This document shows positions 16,519-24,305 of a stretch of DNA of 64,000 nt, in pieces. The DNA lies in assembly GCF_020991275.1 (NCBI RefSeq), contig NZ_JAJLQY010000001.1, forward strand, positions 248,001 through 312,000, given 5' to 3'. Made by a program: the position numbers and the translations under genes. Below the pieces are notes generated by a model. That model was given only the letters and a program-made list of their open reading frames with translations, made no database searches and was not told the DNA's origin. Source of the stretch: Actinocorallia sp. API 0066. GTDB taxonomy: Bacteria; Actinomycetota; Actinomycetes; Streptosporangiales; Streptosporangiaceae. Within the stretch, counting starts at the first letter, position 1. Every line of letters begins with the position of its first letter.

Positions 16519-17410
16519 CGGGCTCGCGGGACGGCTCAAGGACGTCTCACCGCGCTGGGTCAAGGACCTGGCCAACACGGGAACCCGTGCCTACGCGGTG
16601 CGCACGGCGTCCCGCAGGCACCTGCCCGACTTCATGATCGTCGGGACGAAGCGCGGCGGCACCACCTCGATGTGGAACTACCTGGTGCGGCACCCGCACG
16701 TCATGCCGATGTATCCGCCTTCACGCGGCCTGAAGAGCCCGTGGTACTTCTACGCGAACTACGCCGAGGGCGACGACTGGTACCGGTCGCACTTCGCCAC
16801 CGAAGCCGAGCTGGACAGGGCGGAGGCCAGGACGGGCGTCCGGCCCCTCACCGGCGAAGCCTGCCCCTACTACCTGTACGACCCGCGCATCCCCGGCCGC
16901 GTCCACGCCATGATGCCGGAGCTGAAGGCCGTCATCCTGCTACGCGACCCCGTCAAGCGCGCCTACTCGCACTTCTGGGAGCGCACCGGAGAGGGCGACG
17001 AGACCCTGACGTTCGAGGAGGCGCTCGCCGCCGAGCCCGCGCGGACCGCCGGGGAACTCGACCGGATGGAAGCCGACCCGTACTACTACGGCCGCGCCCA
17101 CGACTACTTCTCTTACCGCGACAGGGGCGTCTACCTGCCCCAACTCCAGCGGTGGGCGGCGCTTTTCGGACGGGAACGGATGCTCGTCATGTCCGCCGAG
17201 GAGATGTACGCCGACGAACAACGCGGACTCGACAAGGTGTGCGCGTTCCTCGGACTTCCCGCGCATCCGATGCGCGCGGCCCGGCGGCACAACCACCTTC
17301 CCGCGCCGCCGATGAATTCCACGACCAGGGAAGAGCTCACCGAGTTCTACCGGCCGCACAATCGCGCGTTGTTCTCCTGGCTCGGCGAGGATTACGGATG
17401 GCCCGCGTAG
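16511..17410 (+). CDS. PAPS-dependent sulfotransferase
   Basis: 299 residues from ATG 16511. The 5'-phosphosulfate-binding loop is at residues 43-53 (IVGTKRGGTTS), with the Lys that contacts the sulfate, and the 3'-phosphate-binding motif at 145-155 (RDPVKRAYSHF). SRGLKSPWYF and RRHNHLPA are also typical of the Sulfotransfer_1/heparan-type family. It transfers sulfate from PAPS to a hydroxyl or amino group of a carbohydrate acceptor. Being the fourth gene of the GT2-Wzy-Wzx operon, its acceptor is probably the polysaccharide repeat unit (inference). Supply genes cysQ, cysD, cysN and an APS kinase lie in the same locus. Confidence 0.93.
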   Translation: MADGLAGRLKDVSPRWVKDLANTGTRAYAVRTASRRHLPDFMIVGTKRGGTTSMWNYLVRHPHVMPMYPPSRGLKSPWYFYANYAEGDDWYRSHFATEAELDRAEARTGVRPLTGEACPYYLYDPRIPGRVHAMMPELKAVILLRDPVKRAYSHFWERTGEGDETLTFEEALAAEPARTAGELDRMEADPYYYGRAHDYFSYRDRGVYLPQLQRWAALFGRERMLVMSAEEMYADEQRGLDKVCAFLGLPAHPMRAARRHNHLPAPPMNSTTREELTEFYRPHNRALFSWLGEDYGWPA

Positions 17411-17432
17411 CCATTCCGTTCTCGGCATCACA

Positions 17433-17462
17433 TTGACACACTCAGAAATATTTCCCTAGGGT
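17433..17462 (+). promoter_or_regulatory. Sigma-70-type promoter for the secreted fibrinogen-like gene
   Basis: TTGACA (17433-17438), an 18-base spacer that is unusually AT-rich for this window, and TAGGGT (17457-17462). It lies 67 bases upstream of the ATG at 17529. The perfect -35 hexamer suggests vigorous housekeeping-type transcription. Confidence 0.7.
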
Positions 17463-17528
17463 CGGTCGCTGCGGACGCATCCGTCCCTCGGGGGGCTCGG
17501 GCTACTGGTCCTCAATGGGGGCTTTCTC

Positions 17529-19898
17529 ATGCAAGCGTTCATCTCGTTCCGGAAATCTCGCCGGAACTGGCGGACGGCGGTCGGAGCCGCCGTCGCCGTC
17601 CTCTGCGCCGGGACGGTCCTCGCCGTCCCCGGAACCGCCGCGGCGGCCCCGAACGACGGGCTCACGGCCGCCACGGCCGCCCCGTCGTGCTGGGCCGTCA
17701 AGCAGGCGCACCCGGCCAGCGCCAACGGCGTCTACTGGCTGCAGACGCCCGCGCTCGTCACCGCGCAGCAGTTCTACTGCGACATGACGACCGAAGGCGG
17801 CGGCTGGGTCCTCGTCGGCCGCGGCCGCGACGGCTGGAACTTCGCCTACCCGGGGCAGGGCACCCCGGCACAGGTGCGCAACACACCGTCGGGCACCGGG
17901 GCGTTCGCGCCCGCGACCCTGCCGGGCGACACCATCAACGGGCTCCTCAACGGCACCAACGTCAAGGACCTCCCGGACGGCGTCCGGCTGCGCCGCGCCA
18001 CCAACGCGGCGGGCACCTCTAACCAGGAGATCCGCTACCGGTTCTCCCGCACCAAGACCTGGTCCTGGACGTTCGACGGAGGCAACGTCCTCAACCAGGT
18101 GAAGTTCGGGAGCAACACCTACAACGAGACGCTGAAGACGGACAACGTCGCGAAGGACAGCATCCTGCTGCCCACCCAGCGCGTCACCACCACCCAGAAC
18201 GCCGCGAAGAACTACAAGAAGGGCTTCGCGCACGGCACCCGCGTGTCCGGCGGCTCCAACGCCGCGACGAACCACCTGTGGACGTACACGAACGAGGGCT
18301 CGCCGCTCGCGTTCACCCAGGTGTGGATCCGCCCGCAGGTCACCACGGTGAACTACGGGACCGTCCCGGACGAGGGCCTGCCGCCCGCGCTCAACGAGCC
18401 GCTCGTGTCCAGCACGACAACACCGGTCGAATGGGGCGTCACCGGGCTGAAGACCGGCACCCAGACCGAACAGGACATCGAGGTGCACGCGCTCGCCACC
18501 CTCGGGAACACCCTGTACGTCGGCGGCACCTTCTCGTTCGTGCAGAAGGGACCCAACCCGGGGCCCGGCGAGAAGATCGACCAGCCTTACCTCGCCGCCT
18601 TCGACGTCAACACCGGCGCCTACCTGCCCGCGTTCGCGCCCGCCGTCAACGGCCGCGTCTGGGACCTCCAGGCCGCCGGAGACAAGGTGATCGTCGCGGG
18701 CGAGTTCACCAACATCAACGGCGTCGCCGACACCGCCGGTATCGCCGCGCTCGACCCGGCGTCCGGCGCGGTCGTGCCCGGCTGGCGGGCCTCCGTCACG
18801 CTGACCGACGGCAGCCCCGCCCTCGTCCGCGCGCTCGACCTCCAGGACGGGTACGTCTACCTCGGCGGCAACTTCACCCGGCTGCGCGGCGGCAACCCCG
18901 TCGGGGCGCCCATCACGCTCAGCCGCTCCGGCCGCGTCGAGGTCGCCACCGGCAAGCCCGACCCGCAGTGGAAGCCGCAGTTCAACGGCAGCGTCATCGA
19001 ACTCGACGCCACCGACGACCGCGTCTACTTCGGCGGCTACTTCACCCAGTTCGCCGGGGCGCCCGCGCGCAAGCTCGCCGTCATCACCACGTCGAAGCCG
19101 CCCGCCCAGGTCACCGGGCTCAACGACCAGAACTGGGTGCCGAGCACCACAAACGTGGACAAGCAGTACCGGCAGACGATCCGCGAGACGACCGGCGGCA
19201 ACGTCTGGATCGGCGGCTCCGAACACGACTTCCAGCTGTACAGCGGCAGCACGTTCGACCGGGTCACCGGCGGCGTCACCCGGCAGGGCGGCGACCTCCA
19301 GACGTCCATCGAGATCGACGGCGTCATGTACGGCGGCTGCCACTGCTGGAACTTCTTCTTCCCCGGCGCCACCGACTGGGTCACCCCCACGAACGGGCCC
19401 GGCTACGACGCCGTCCAGCAGATCAAGGGCATCGGCGCGTTCAACGCCGAGACCGGCGAGTACCTGCCGAACTTCTGGCCCAGCGCCCTCGACACCCGCA
19501 AGGGCCTCGGCCCCTGGGAGATGATCGAGGACGCCAACAAGTGCCTGTGGTTCGGCGGCGACTTCACCCGCGGGTCCTGGAACGCCGCCACCGGCTCCTA
19601 CCAGTGGCTCGGCGGATTCGGCCGACTCTGCTCGACCGACACCGAGGCCCCGCCCGTCCCGACCAACCTCCGGATCGACGCGGTGGACGCCACCACCGTC
19701 CGGCTCCGGTGGAACGGCACCGCGGGCGACCCGTCCATCAAGTACGAGCTCCTCAAGGACGGGCGGGTCATCGCCACGTCCCTGGGCGGCTGGAACCACA
19801 CAGACACGCTCGACGGCGCGTCGCACCGCTACGTCGTCCGCTCCATGGACGCCGCAGGCAACCGATCGGCCTCCACACCGGTGCTCACAGCTCCCTGA
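17529..19898 (+). CDS. Large secreted protein: fibrinogen-like domain, beta-propeller, fibronectin type III
   Basis: 789 residues. Signal peptide with a basic start and cleavage near AAAAP (about residue 41). Fibrinogen C-terminal-like domain about 55-280 (CWAVKQAHPASANGVYW, FYCDMTTEGGGWVLVGRGRD, later HLWTYTNEGSPLAFTQVWIR), a family that binds glycans or acetylated sugars. Then about residues 310-690 a repeat propeller with recurring LYVGGTFSFV, VIVAGEFTNING, VYLGGNFTRLRGG, VYFGGYFTQFAG, LWFGGDFTRG, and a C-terminal fibronectin type III domain from about 705. An extracellular polysaccharide-binding role is plausible. It has its own promoter and is followed 18 bases later by the GH26-like lipoprotein gene. 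Confidence 0.87.
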   Translation: MQAFISFRKSRRNWRTAVGAAVAVLCAGTVLAVPGTAAAAPNDGLTAATAAPSCWAVKQAHPASANGVYWLQTPALVTAQQFYCDMTTEGGGWVLVGRGRDGWNFAYPGQGTPAQVRNTPSGTGAFAPATLPGDTINGLLNGTNVKDLPDGVRLRRATNAAGTSNQEIRYRFSRTKTWSWTFDGGNVLNQVKFGSNTYNETLKTDNVAKDSILLPTQRVTTTQNAAKNYKKGFAHGTRVSGGSNAATNHLWTYTNEGSPLAFTQVWIRPQVTTVNYGTVPDEGLPPALNEPLVSSTTTPVEWGVTGLKTGTQTEQDIEVHALATLGNTLYVGGTFSFVQKGPNPGPGEKIDQPYLAAFDVNTGAYLPAFAPAVNGRVWDLQAAGDKVIVAGEFTNINGVADTAGIAALDPASGAVVPGWRASVTLTDGSPALVRALDLQDGYVYLGGNFTRLRGGNPVGAPITLSRSGRVEVATGKPDPQWKPQFNGSVIELDATDDRVYFGGYFTQFAGAPARKLAVITTSKPPAQVTGLNDQNWVPSTTNVDKQYRQTIRETTGGNVWIGGSEHDFQLYSGSTFDRVTGGVTRQGGDLQTSIEIDGVMYGGCHCWNFFFPGATDWVTPTNGPGYDAVQQIKGIGAFNAETGEYLPNFWPSALDTRKGLGPWEMIEDANKCLWFGGDFTRGSWNAATGSYQWLGGFGRLCSTDTEAPPVPTNLRIDAVDATTVRLRWNGTAGDPSIKYELLKDGRVIATSLGGWNHTDTLDGASHRYVVRSMDAAGNRSASTPVLTAP

Positions 19899-19916
19899 CC
19901 CACCCAGGAGAAAGCC

Positions 19917-21416
19917 GTGCGTCAAGCCTCCGCCCTCTCCACCGCCCTCGTCCTCGCCGCCCTGTGCCTCACCGCGTGCGACGACCCGACCCCGTCCGCG
20001 GGCGGCCCGGGAGAGGGCGGAGGCCCGGCCCACACGGGCTCCCCACACCCGAACGCCTCCGGCGCCGACGGTTCCGGACCGGACGGCTCGAACCCGAACG
20101 CTCCGGGCGGAAGCGGGTCGAACCCGAACGGTCCTGATGGTTCAGGCATGAATCCCCATGACCCGGACGGGGCGGGTTCCAACCCGAACGCTCCGGGAGG
20201 CTCCGGCTCAAATCCGAACGGTCCGGGCGCTCCGGGTGTGAATCCCAGCGGTCCGGGAGGGAGCGGTTCGGACCCCAACGGTCTGGGAGGCTCCGGCTCG
20301 AACCCGAACGGTCCGGGCGCTCCGGGTGTGAATCCGAACGGTCCGGGAGGGAGCGGTTCGGACCCCAACGGTCTGGGAGGCTCCGGCTCGAACCCGAACG
20401 GTCCGGGCGCGGACGGGACAAACCCGAACGGCTCGGGCGCCGACGGCTCGGGGCCGGGCGGCGACGCGCAGCCGTCGCAGGATCCCGGCGGCGCTGCCGG
20501 GACGTCGGCCAAGTGCCGGGTGAACGCGAAGCTCGTCCCGTCGTGCGGCGCGCTGTGGGGCGTGTACGTGCGCAACGGCTGGGTGGACTCCAGCCTGACG
20601 GGCCTGGAGGCGAAGGTCGGCCGCAGGTTCGCCGTCTTCATGCGCTACGTGGACTGGCGCGCCCAGTTCCCGGACGCCTCCGCGCGGCGGCTCGGCCAGA
20701 CAAGGCACCTGTTCGTCTCCTGGGACACCCGCGACTACAAGTCCGGCGAAGTCATCAGATGGCGTGACGTCGCCAACGGCGCACACGACGGCGTGGTCCG
20801 GGCGGCGGCCCAGCGCATGAAGTCGTTCGGCCGCCCGGTGTTCCTGTCGTTCGACCACGAGATGGAACTCCACATCGGCCAGCGCCGCAACAGCGGCACC
20901 GCCGCCGACTACGTGGCCGCCGCCCGCCGGGTCCACGGCATCTTCACCAGCGTCGGCGCCAGGAACGTCGTCTGGGTCTTCACCCTCAGCGGCGGCCTGT
21001 GGGGCGACCAGGCCGCGAAGATGCGCGCCCTCTACCCGGGCGACGCCTACGTGGACTGGGTCGGCTGGGACCCGTACAACTTCTACCGCTGCCACAACTC
21101 CCCCTGGGAGTCCTTCGCCCAGTCCATCGACACCAGCTACCGCTGGTTCGCCCAGGGCATCGCCCGCAACAAGCCGCTCATCCTCCCCGAGTACGGCACC
21201 GCCTGGGACCCGTCCAACCCGTCCCGAGCCGCCCGCTGGCACGACTCGATCCCCTCGGTCCTCAAAACCCGCTACCCCAAGATCAAGGCCCTCATCCGCT
21301 GGGACTCCGACGTCGTCAACAACGGCATCCGCTGCCACCTCCCCATCGACTCCGGCCCCGGTATGCTCCCCTCCTTCCGCAAAGCGGGCCTCGACCCCTA
21401 CCTCTCCGCCCGCTAA
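19917..21416 (+). CDS. GH26-like glycoside hydrolase lipoprotein with repetitive Gly/Asn/Pro linker
   Basis: 499 residues, GTG start after AGGAGAAA. Lipobox LCLTAC places the acylated Cys at residue 21. Residues 40-185 are a low-complexity linker built from units such as GPGGSGSNPNGPGAPGVNPN. The C-terminal domain (about 200-495) resembles glycoside hydrolase family 26 endo-mannanases/glucanases: acid/base Glu in SFDHEMELH and nucleophile Glu in LILPEYGTAWDP, with WVGWDPYNFY between them. It would cut a beta-linked glycan on the cell surface, possibly trimming or releasing the polysaccharide made by this locus. Substrate cannot be read from sequence. Confidence 0.85.
   Translation: MRQASALSTALVLAALCLTACDDPTPSAGGPGEGGGPAHTGSPHPNASGADGSGPDGSNPNAPGGSGSNPNGPDGSGMNPHDPDGAGSNPNAPGGSGSNPNGPGAPGVNPSGPGGSGSDPNGLGGSGSNPNGPGAPGVNPNGPGGSGSDPNGLGGSGSNPNGPGADGTNPNGSGADGSGPGGDAQPSQDPGGAAGTSAKCRVNAKLVPSCGALWGVYVRNGWVDSSLTGLEAKVGRRFAVFMRYVDWRAQFPDASARRLGQTRHLFVSWDTRDYKSGEVIRWRDVANGAHDGVVRAAAQRMKSFGRPVFLSFDHEMELHIGQRRNSGTAADYVAAARRVHGIFTSVGARNVVWVFTLSGGLWGDQAAKMRALYPGDAYVDWVGWDPYNFYRCHNSPWESFAQSIDTSYRWFAQGIARNKPLILPEYGTAWDPSNPSRAARWHDSIPSVLKTRYPKIKALIRWDSDVVNNGIRCHLPIDSGPGMLPSFRKAGLDPYLSAR
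20221..20400 (+). repeat. Two 90-bp tandem repeats in the lipoprotein linker
   Basis: 20221-20310 and 20311-20400 are nearly identical, with a CAGC/GAAC difference and one or two further changes, and a partial third copy continues to about 20415. Shorter related units (GGNCCGGGAGGCTCCGGCTC) precede them from about 20090. Being a multiple of three, gain or loss of units changes only linker length. Confidence 0.85.
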
Positions 21417-21596
21417 CCCACCCCACCGGCTGTCCCGCTCGGTGCGGGCGCGCTCGGCCATCAGCGCGCGCAGCCCGTCGGCGTCGACGGCGTCGCCGCG
21501 CGCGATCTCCGCCTCGGCCGCCCGGATCTCGTCGAGCGCTCCCGGCGTCGACAGCAGGTCCAGGGTCTCCGCCAGCGCTGGATGGGGGCGTGTCAT
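21417..21596 (-). pseudogene. Remnant of a Phd/YefM-type antitoxin (C-terminal half only)
   Basis: The minus-strand frame from ATG 21596 reads LAETLDLLSTPGALDEIRAA, then EAEIARGDAVDADGLRALMA and ERARTERD. This matches the toxin-neutralising C-terminal half of Phd/YefM antitoxins (ETLELLSDPEAxxxIREAEAEIAxGxxVxxEELRALMAER). The N-terminal DNA-binding half is missing, no toxin gene follows, and the frame has no stop until far inside the antisense of the GH26 gene. Its ATG overlaps the stop of the Alg13-like gene (ATGA), so it may be translated. Best read as a decayed toxin-antitoxin fragment. Confidence 0.5.
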
Positions 21597-22126
21597 GGGC
21601 GGCGGAGGGTGGGGAGGTGGCGGCGGGGGGATGTCAGCAGGTCGTCGATGAGGGACGTGAAGGTGGTGAGGGTGGGGGTGAGGTCGGTGGGGGTCGGGGG
21701 AGTGCGGTGGGGGGTGGTGAGGGAGGTGGTGAGGAGGGTGTGGAGGGTGGGGGCGGAGTCGGGGAGGAGTATGGCGTTCTGGGTGGACAGGAGGGTGGTG
21801 AAGCGGATCTGGTGGTTGTCGACGTGTTCGCCGAGGGCGGCGTTTCGGGGGACGACCAGGGGGAGGAGTCCGGCGTTTCGGGCGTCGGTGATGGTGCCGG
21901 GGCCGCCGTGGCAGACGACGGCGGTGGCCTCCGCCAGCAGGGAGAGGAGGTCCTCGTGGGGGAGGATGGTGTGGCATTCGGCGCCCCGAGGGGGGCGGGA
22001 GGTGCCGTGTTGGGCCACGCAGCGGACGGCCGGGTGGGCGGCCAGCCAGGGTTCGAGCCAGTCCATGAGGCGGTTGAACGGGTGGTGGTCGGTGCCCACG
22101 GTGACGACGATCAGGGGGGTGTGCAC
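21593..22126 (-). CDS. Alg13/PssE-like glycosyltransferase catalytic subunit
   Basis: 177 residues, GTG start with GGAAGG six bases upstream. Matches the C-terminal (nucleotide-sugar-binding) half of GT28/Alg13: VVTVGTDHHPFNRLMDWLE at the start and VVCHGGPGTITDARNAGLLP, VVPRNAALGEHVDNHQ, the HGGxGT donor-binding signature. Such proteins work as a two-part enzyme with a membrane-associated Alg14-like partner, here encoded just upstream (22148-22597). The last 50 residues are Thr/Pro-rich and less family-like. Confidence 0.86.
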   Translation of the reverse strand: MHTPLIVVTVGTDHHPFNRLMDWLEPWLAAHPAVRCVAQHGTSRPPRGAECHTILPHEDLLSLLAEATAVVCHGGPGTITDARNAGLLPLVVPRNAALGEHVDNHQIRFTTLLSTQNAILLPDSAPTLHTLLTTSLTTPHRTPPTPTDLTPTLTTFTSLIDDLLTSPRRHLPTLRRP

Positions 22127-22147
22127 GGCTGGCCTTCCTAAGGTCGG

Positions 22148-22597
22148 CTAGAGGAGGGGGCCCAGGACGACGCCGTGGGGGTAGACCTTCTTCTGTTCCT
22201 CCCACTGTAGGAGGAAGAGGTCGGTGAAGGGTGTGCAGAGGCGGCCGGTGAGGGTGGCGGAGTCGACGCGGTCGTAGACCTCGATGTAGACGGTCCGGCA
22301 GCCCAGGAGACGGCCCAGCACAAAGAAGGGGAGGGCGACTCCCGCGCCGGTGCTGACGATGACGTCCGGGCGGTCCCGTAGCAGCATGCGGAAGGCGAGC
22401 AGGAGGTTACGCGCCAGGTTGGGGAGGTTGCGGGTCGTCGGGTGATGGCCCCAGCGGACGGTCTCGTCGCGCAGCAGGGACACCGCGTCGGCCTTGTCGA
22501 AGGTGACCCAGACGCGTTCGTGCCGCGACCACCAGGGCCGCAGCCGGTGCAGTTGGGCGAGGTGGCCGCCGGGGGAGCAGACCAGGAGTACCTTCAC
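22148..22597 (-). CDS. Alg14/PssD-like glycosyltransferase membrane-anchor subunit
   Basis: 149 residues, GTG start. Opens with KVLLVCSPGGHLAQLHRLRP and contains DVIVSTGAGVALPFFVLGRL and TVYIEVYDRVDSATLTGRL, the Alg14 pattern of acceptor-binding half with a hydrophobic anchor region. With the Alg13-like protein it should form an active UDP-sugar transferase acting at the cytosolic membrane face in repeat-unit assembly. Start overlaps the stop of the upstream kinase-fold gene by four bases. Confidence 0.86.
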   Translation of the reverse strand: MKVLLVCSPGGHLAQLHRLRPWWSRHERVWVTFDKADAVSLLRDETVRWGHHPTTRNLPNLARNLLLAFRMLLRDRPDVIVSTGAGVALPFFVLGRLLGCRTVYIEVYDRVDSATLTGRLCTPFTDLFLLQWEEQKKVYPHGVVLGPLL

Positions 22598-23802
22598 GCG
22601 GGGGCTCCGATGCCGTCGAGGACGTCGAGGAACGCGGGGTGCAGGGCGGGGTTCCAGCCTCCGCCGCCGCGCCGCAGCCGCCAGGTGCGGGCGGCCATCT
22701 CCAGGAGGTAGAGGTCGGCGGCGGACGGGTCGCCCAGCTCGGCGGCCGCCGACTCCCGCACGGCCAAGGCCGCCGAGGCCAGGGGACGGCCGCGCAGCAC
22801 GAGCGCCACCTGGAACCGCCAGTGCAGCAGGTCGAGCCCGAACGGCACGCCGGGCGCGCTGTGCTCCCAGTCGAAGACCTGGGGGACGCCCCGGTGGGTG
22901 CCGAGGTTCCAGGGCACCCAGTCGCCGTGCCAGCGCCCGAACTCCCGCTCGGCGGTGCCGTGTAGGGCGGCCACCCGGTCGAGCGCGCCCCGGAGCGCCG
23001 CCCTGAACTCCTCGTCTGACGCGTCACCGGGCGGCCCGGAGACGTCCTCAAGAAGCCGCTTCCAGAAGGGCGACCCCTCCAACGTCCCGTAAGACAACGG
23101 CTCGGCCAATGCCCGTGACAGGTCGAGCGGAGGAGGCCGGTCGGGATCCCGGTGCCCCCGGACGCGCGCGGGCAGCGGCGCCGTGACGGTGACCGTCAGC
23201 CCCCGCCACGTCCCGTGATGCAGCACCGAGGGCACCCGCGCGGCGGCCAGTTCGGGCAGCGCCGTGATCGCGGCAGCCTCCGAAGCGGCAAGGCCCCGCG
23301 TCGCGGCGTTCCACCCGACCTTCGCGTAACCCACGGACTCGCCGGCGGGTGAGAACAGTTGGAGCGTCGGCTTTGAGTTCGGATCGACCGGCCGCACCCC
23401 CACCCCGAACACCACCGGCCGCCCGAGCGCCGCCCCGAGATACCCGCAGATCAGCGCGTCGTCCTCCGCCACCCCGTCAGGCAGAGAGACGGTCAGCCGT
23501 GGCAGCATCACCCCGGCGCCCAGAAGCAGCCCGCCTCCGAGCACCCCCCGGACGACCCGTGTCTTCACCGGCCGTAGCGCGTTGTACCGCAGCAGCGAGG
23601 CGGCGGCCACCCGCCGCGAGGCCAGCGGCACCAGGAACTGCGCCCGCGCCGCCGACGGCACCACCGCGTACGTCGCGACGGCCCGGTACCCCGAAGGCGC
23701 GCCCGACAGGGAGACCACCGCAGGAGACGGCCACAGTTGCGCGACGAGCGCCCTCAGCCCCGGTCCGCAGGAATCCGGTCCGGTCGCGCCGAGAGTCTCC
23801 AT
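22594..23802 (-). CDS. Aminoglycoside-phosphotransferase-fold protein in the polysaccharide operon
   Basis: 402 residues. The C-terminal half has the kinase-like motifs RWHGDWVPWNLG (catalytic Asp/Asn) and VFDWEHSAPG (metal Asp), the Brenner and DFG-equivalent sites of the APH/choline-kinase superfamily. The N-terminal region lacks a clear glycine-rich loop. It is first of a three-gene unit with the Alg14/Alg13-like pair, coupled by an ATGA overlap. A carbohydrate or lipid-linked-sugar kinase is plausible, but an antibiotic-resistance role is not supported. Substrate unknown. Confidence 0.7.
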   Translation of the reverse strand: METLGATGPDSCGPGLRALVAQLWPSPAVVSLSGAPSGYRAVATYAVVPSAARAQFLVPLASRRVAAASLLRYNALRPVKTRVVRGVLGGGLLLGAGVMLPRLTVSLPDGVAEDDALICGYLGAALGRPVVFGVGVRPVDPNSKPTLQLFSPAGESVGYAKVGWNAATRGLAASEAAAITALPELAAARVPSVLHHGTWRGLTVTVTAPLPARVRGHRDPDRPPPLDLSRALAEPLSYGTLEGSPFWKRLLEDVSGPPGDASDEEFRAALRGALDRVAALHGTAEREFGRWHGDWVPWNLGTHRGVPQVFDWEHSAPGVPFGLDLLHWRFQVALVLRGRPLASAALAVRESAAAELGDPSAADLYLLEMAARTWRLRRGGGGWNPALHPAFLDVLDGIGAPA

Positions 23803-23970
23803 GCCCGCCTTCCGCCCAGCCCGCCCAGAACCGGGTCAAGCCTAGCGAAGCCCCGCCGGACAGGCCCGCCATAGCCGGATAAGGCCGCCCGCTCGCGAGG
23901 CCCGGTGGTGGCCGTCGCACCGGTCGGATCCCCGTATAAGCGGATAAAGGGCTCGGCGCCGGACGTGCGG

Positions 23971-24189
23971 TCAGGCGGCGTGGGCGTGGTGACTGTCGGG
24001 CTCGCTTTCGGCCTCGGGGGCGCAGTCGTCGCAGACGAGGAGGACGTCGCCGTTCTGGAGGCGGCCGACGGGCCGCTGGGGGCGGGGCCAGCGCTTGCCG
24101 CAGGACGCGCAGGCGGAGCCCCGGCGCTGGGCGCGGCTCAGGCCGTCGGCGGCGAACACCCGCCGGGGTACTTCTTGTTCTTGGCTCAT
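23971..24189 (-). CDS. Small zinc-ribbon-like protein
   Basis: 72 residues from ATG 24189; ATG 24252 in frame is possible. Two Cys pairs, SACASCGKRWPRP and LVCDDCAPE, spaced about 25 residues, form a likely zinc ribbon. The tail is acidic and His-rich. No signal peptide. No family recognised. It lies just downstream of the APS-kinase gene on the same strand, with 116 bases between, so co-transcription is likely. Confidence 0.55.
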   Translation of the reverse strand: MSQEQEVPRRVFAADGLSRAQRRGSACASCGKRWPRPQRPVGRLQNGDVLLVCDDCAPEAESEPDSHHAHAA

Positions 24190-24305
24190 GGCCTGTCCGG
24201 GATGGGAGCGGTCGGTGGCCCCATGGTGACGCGCCGGGCCGCTTTCGGCCATGCGCGGGGAGTCCCTTTCCCAACCGGTGGGCAAGATTTCACCTGCCCC
24301 TCGGG

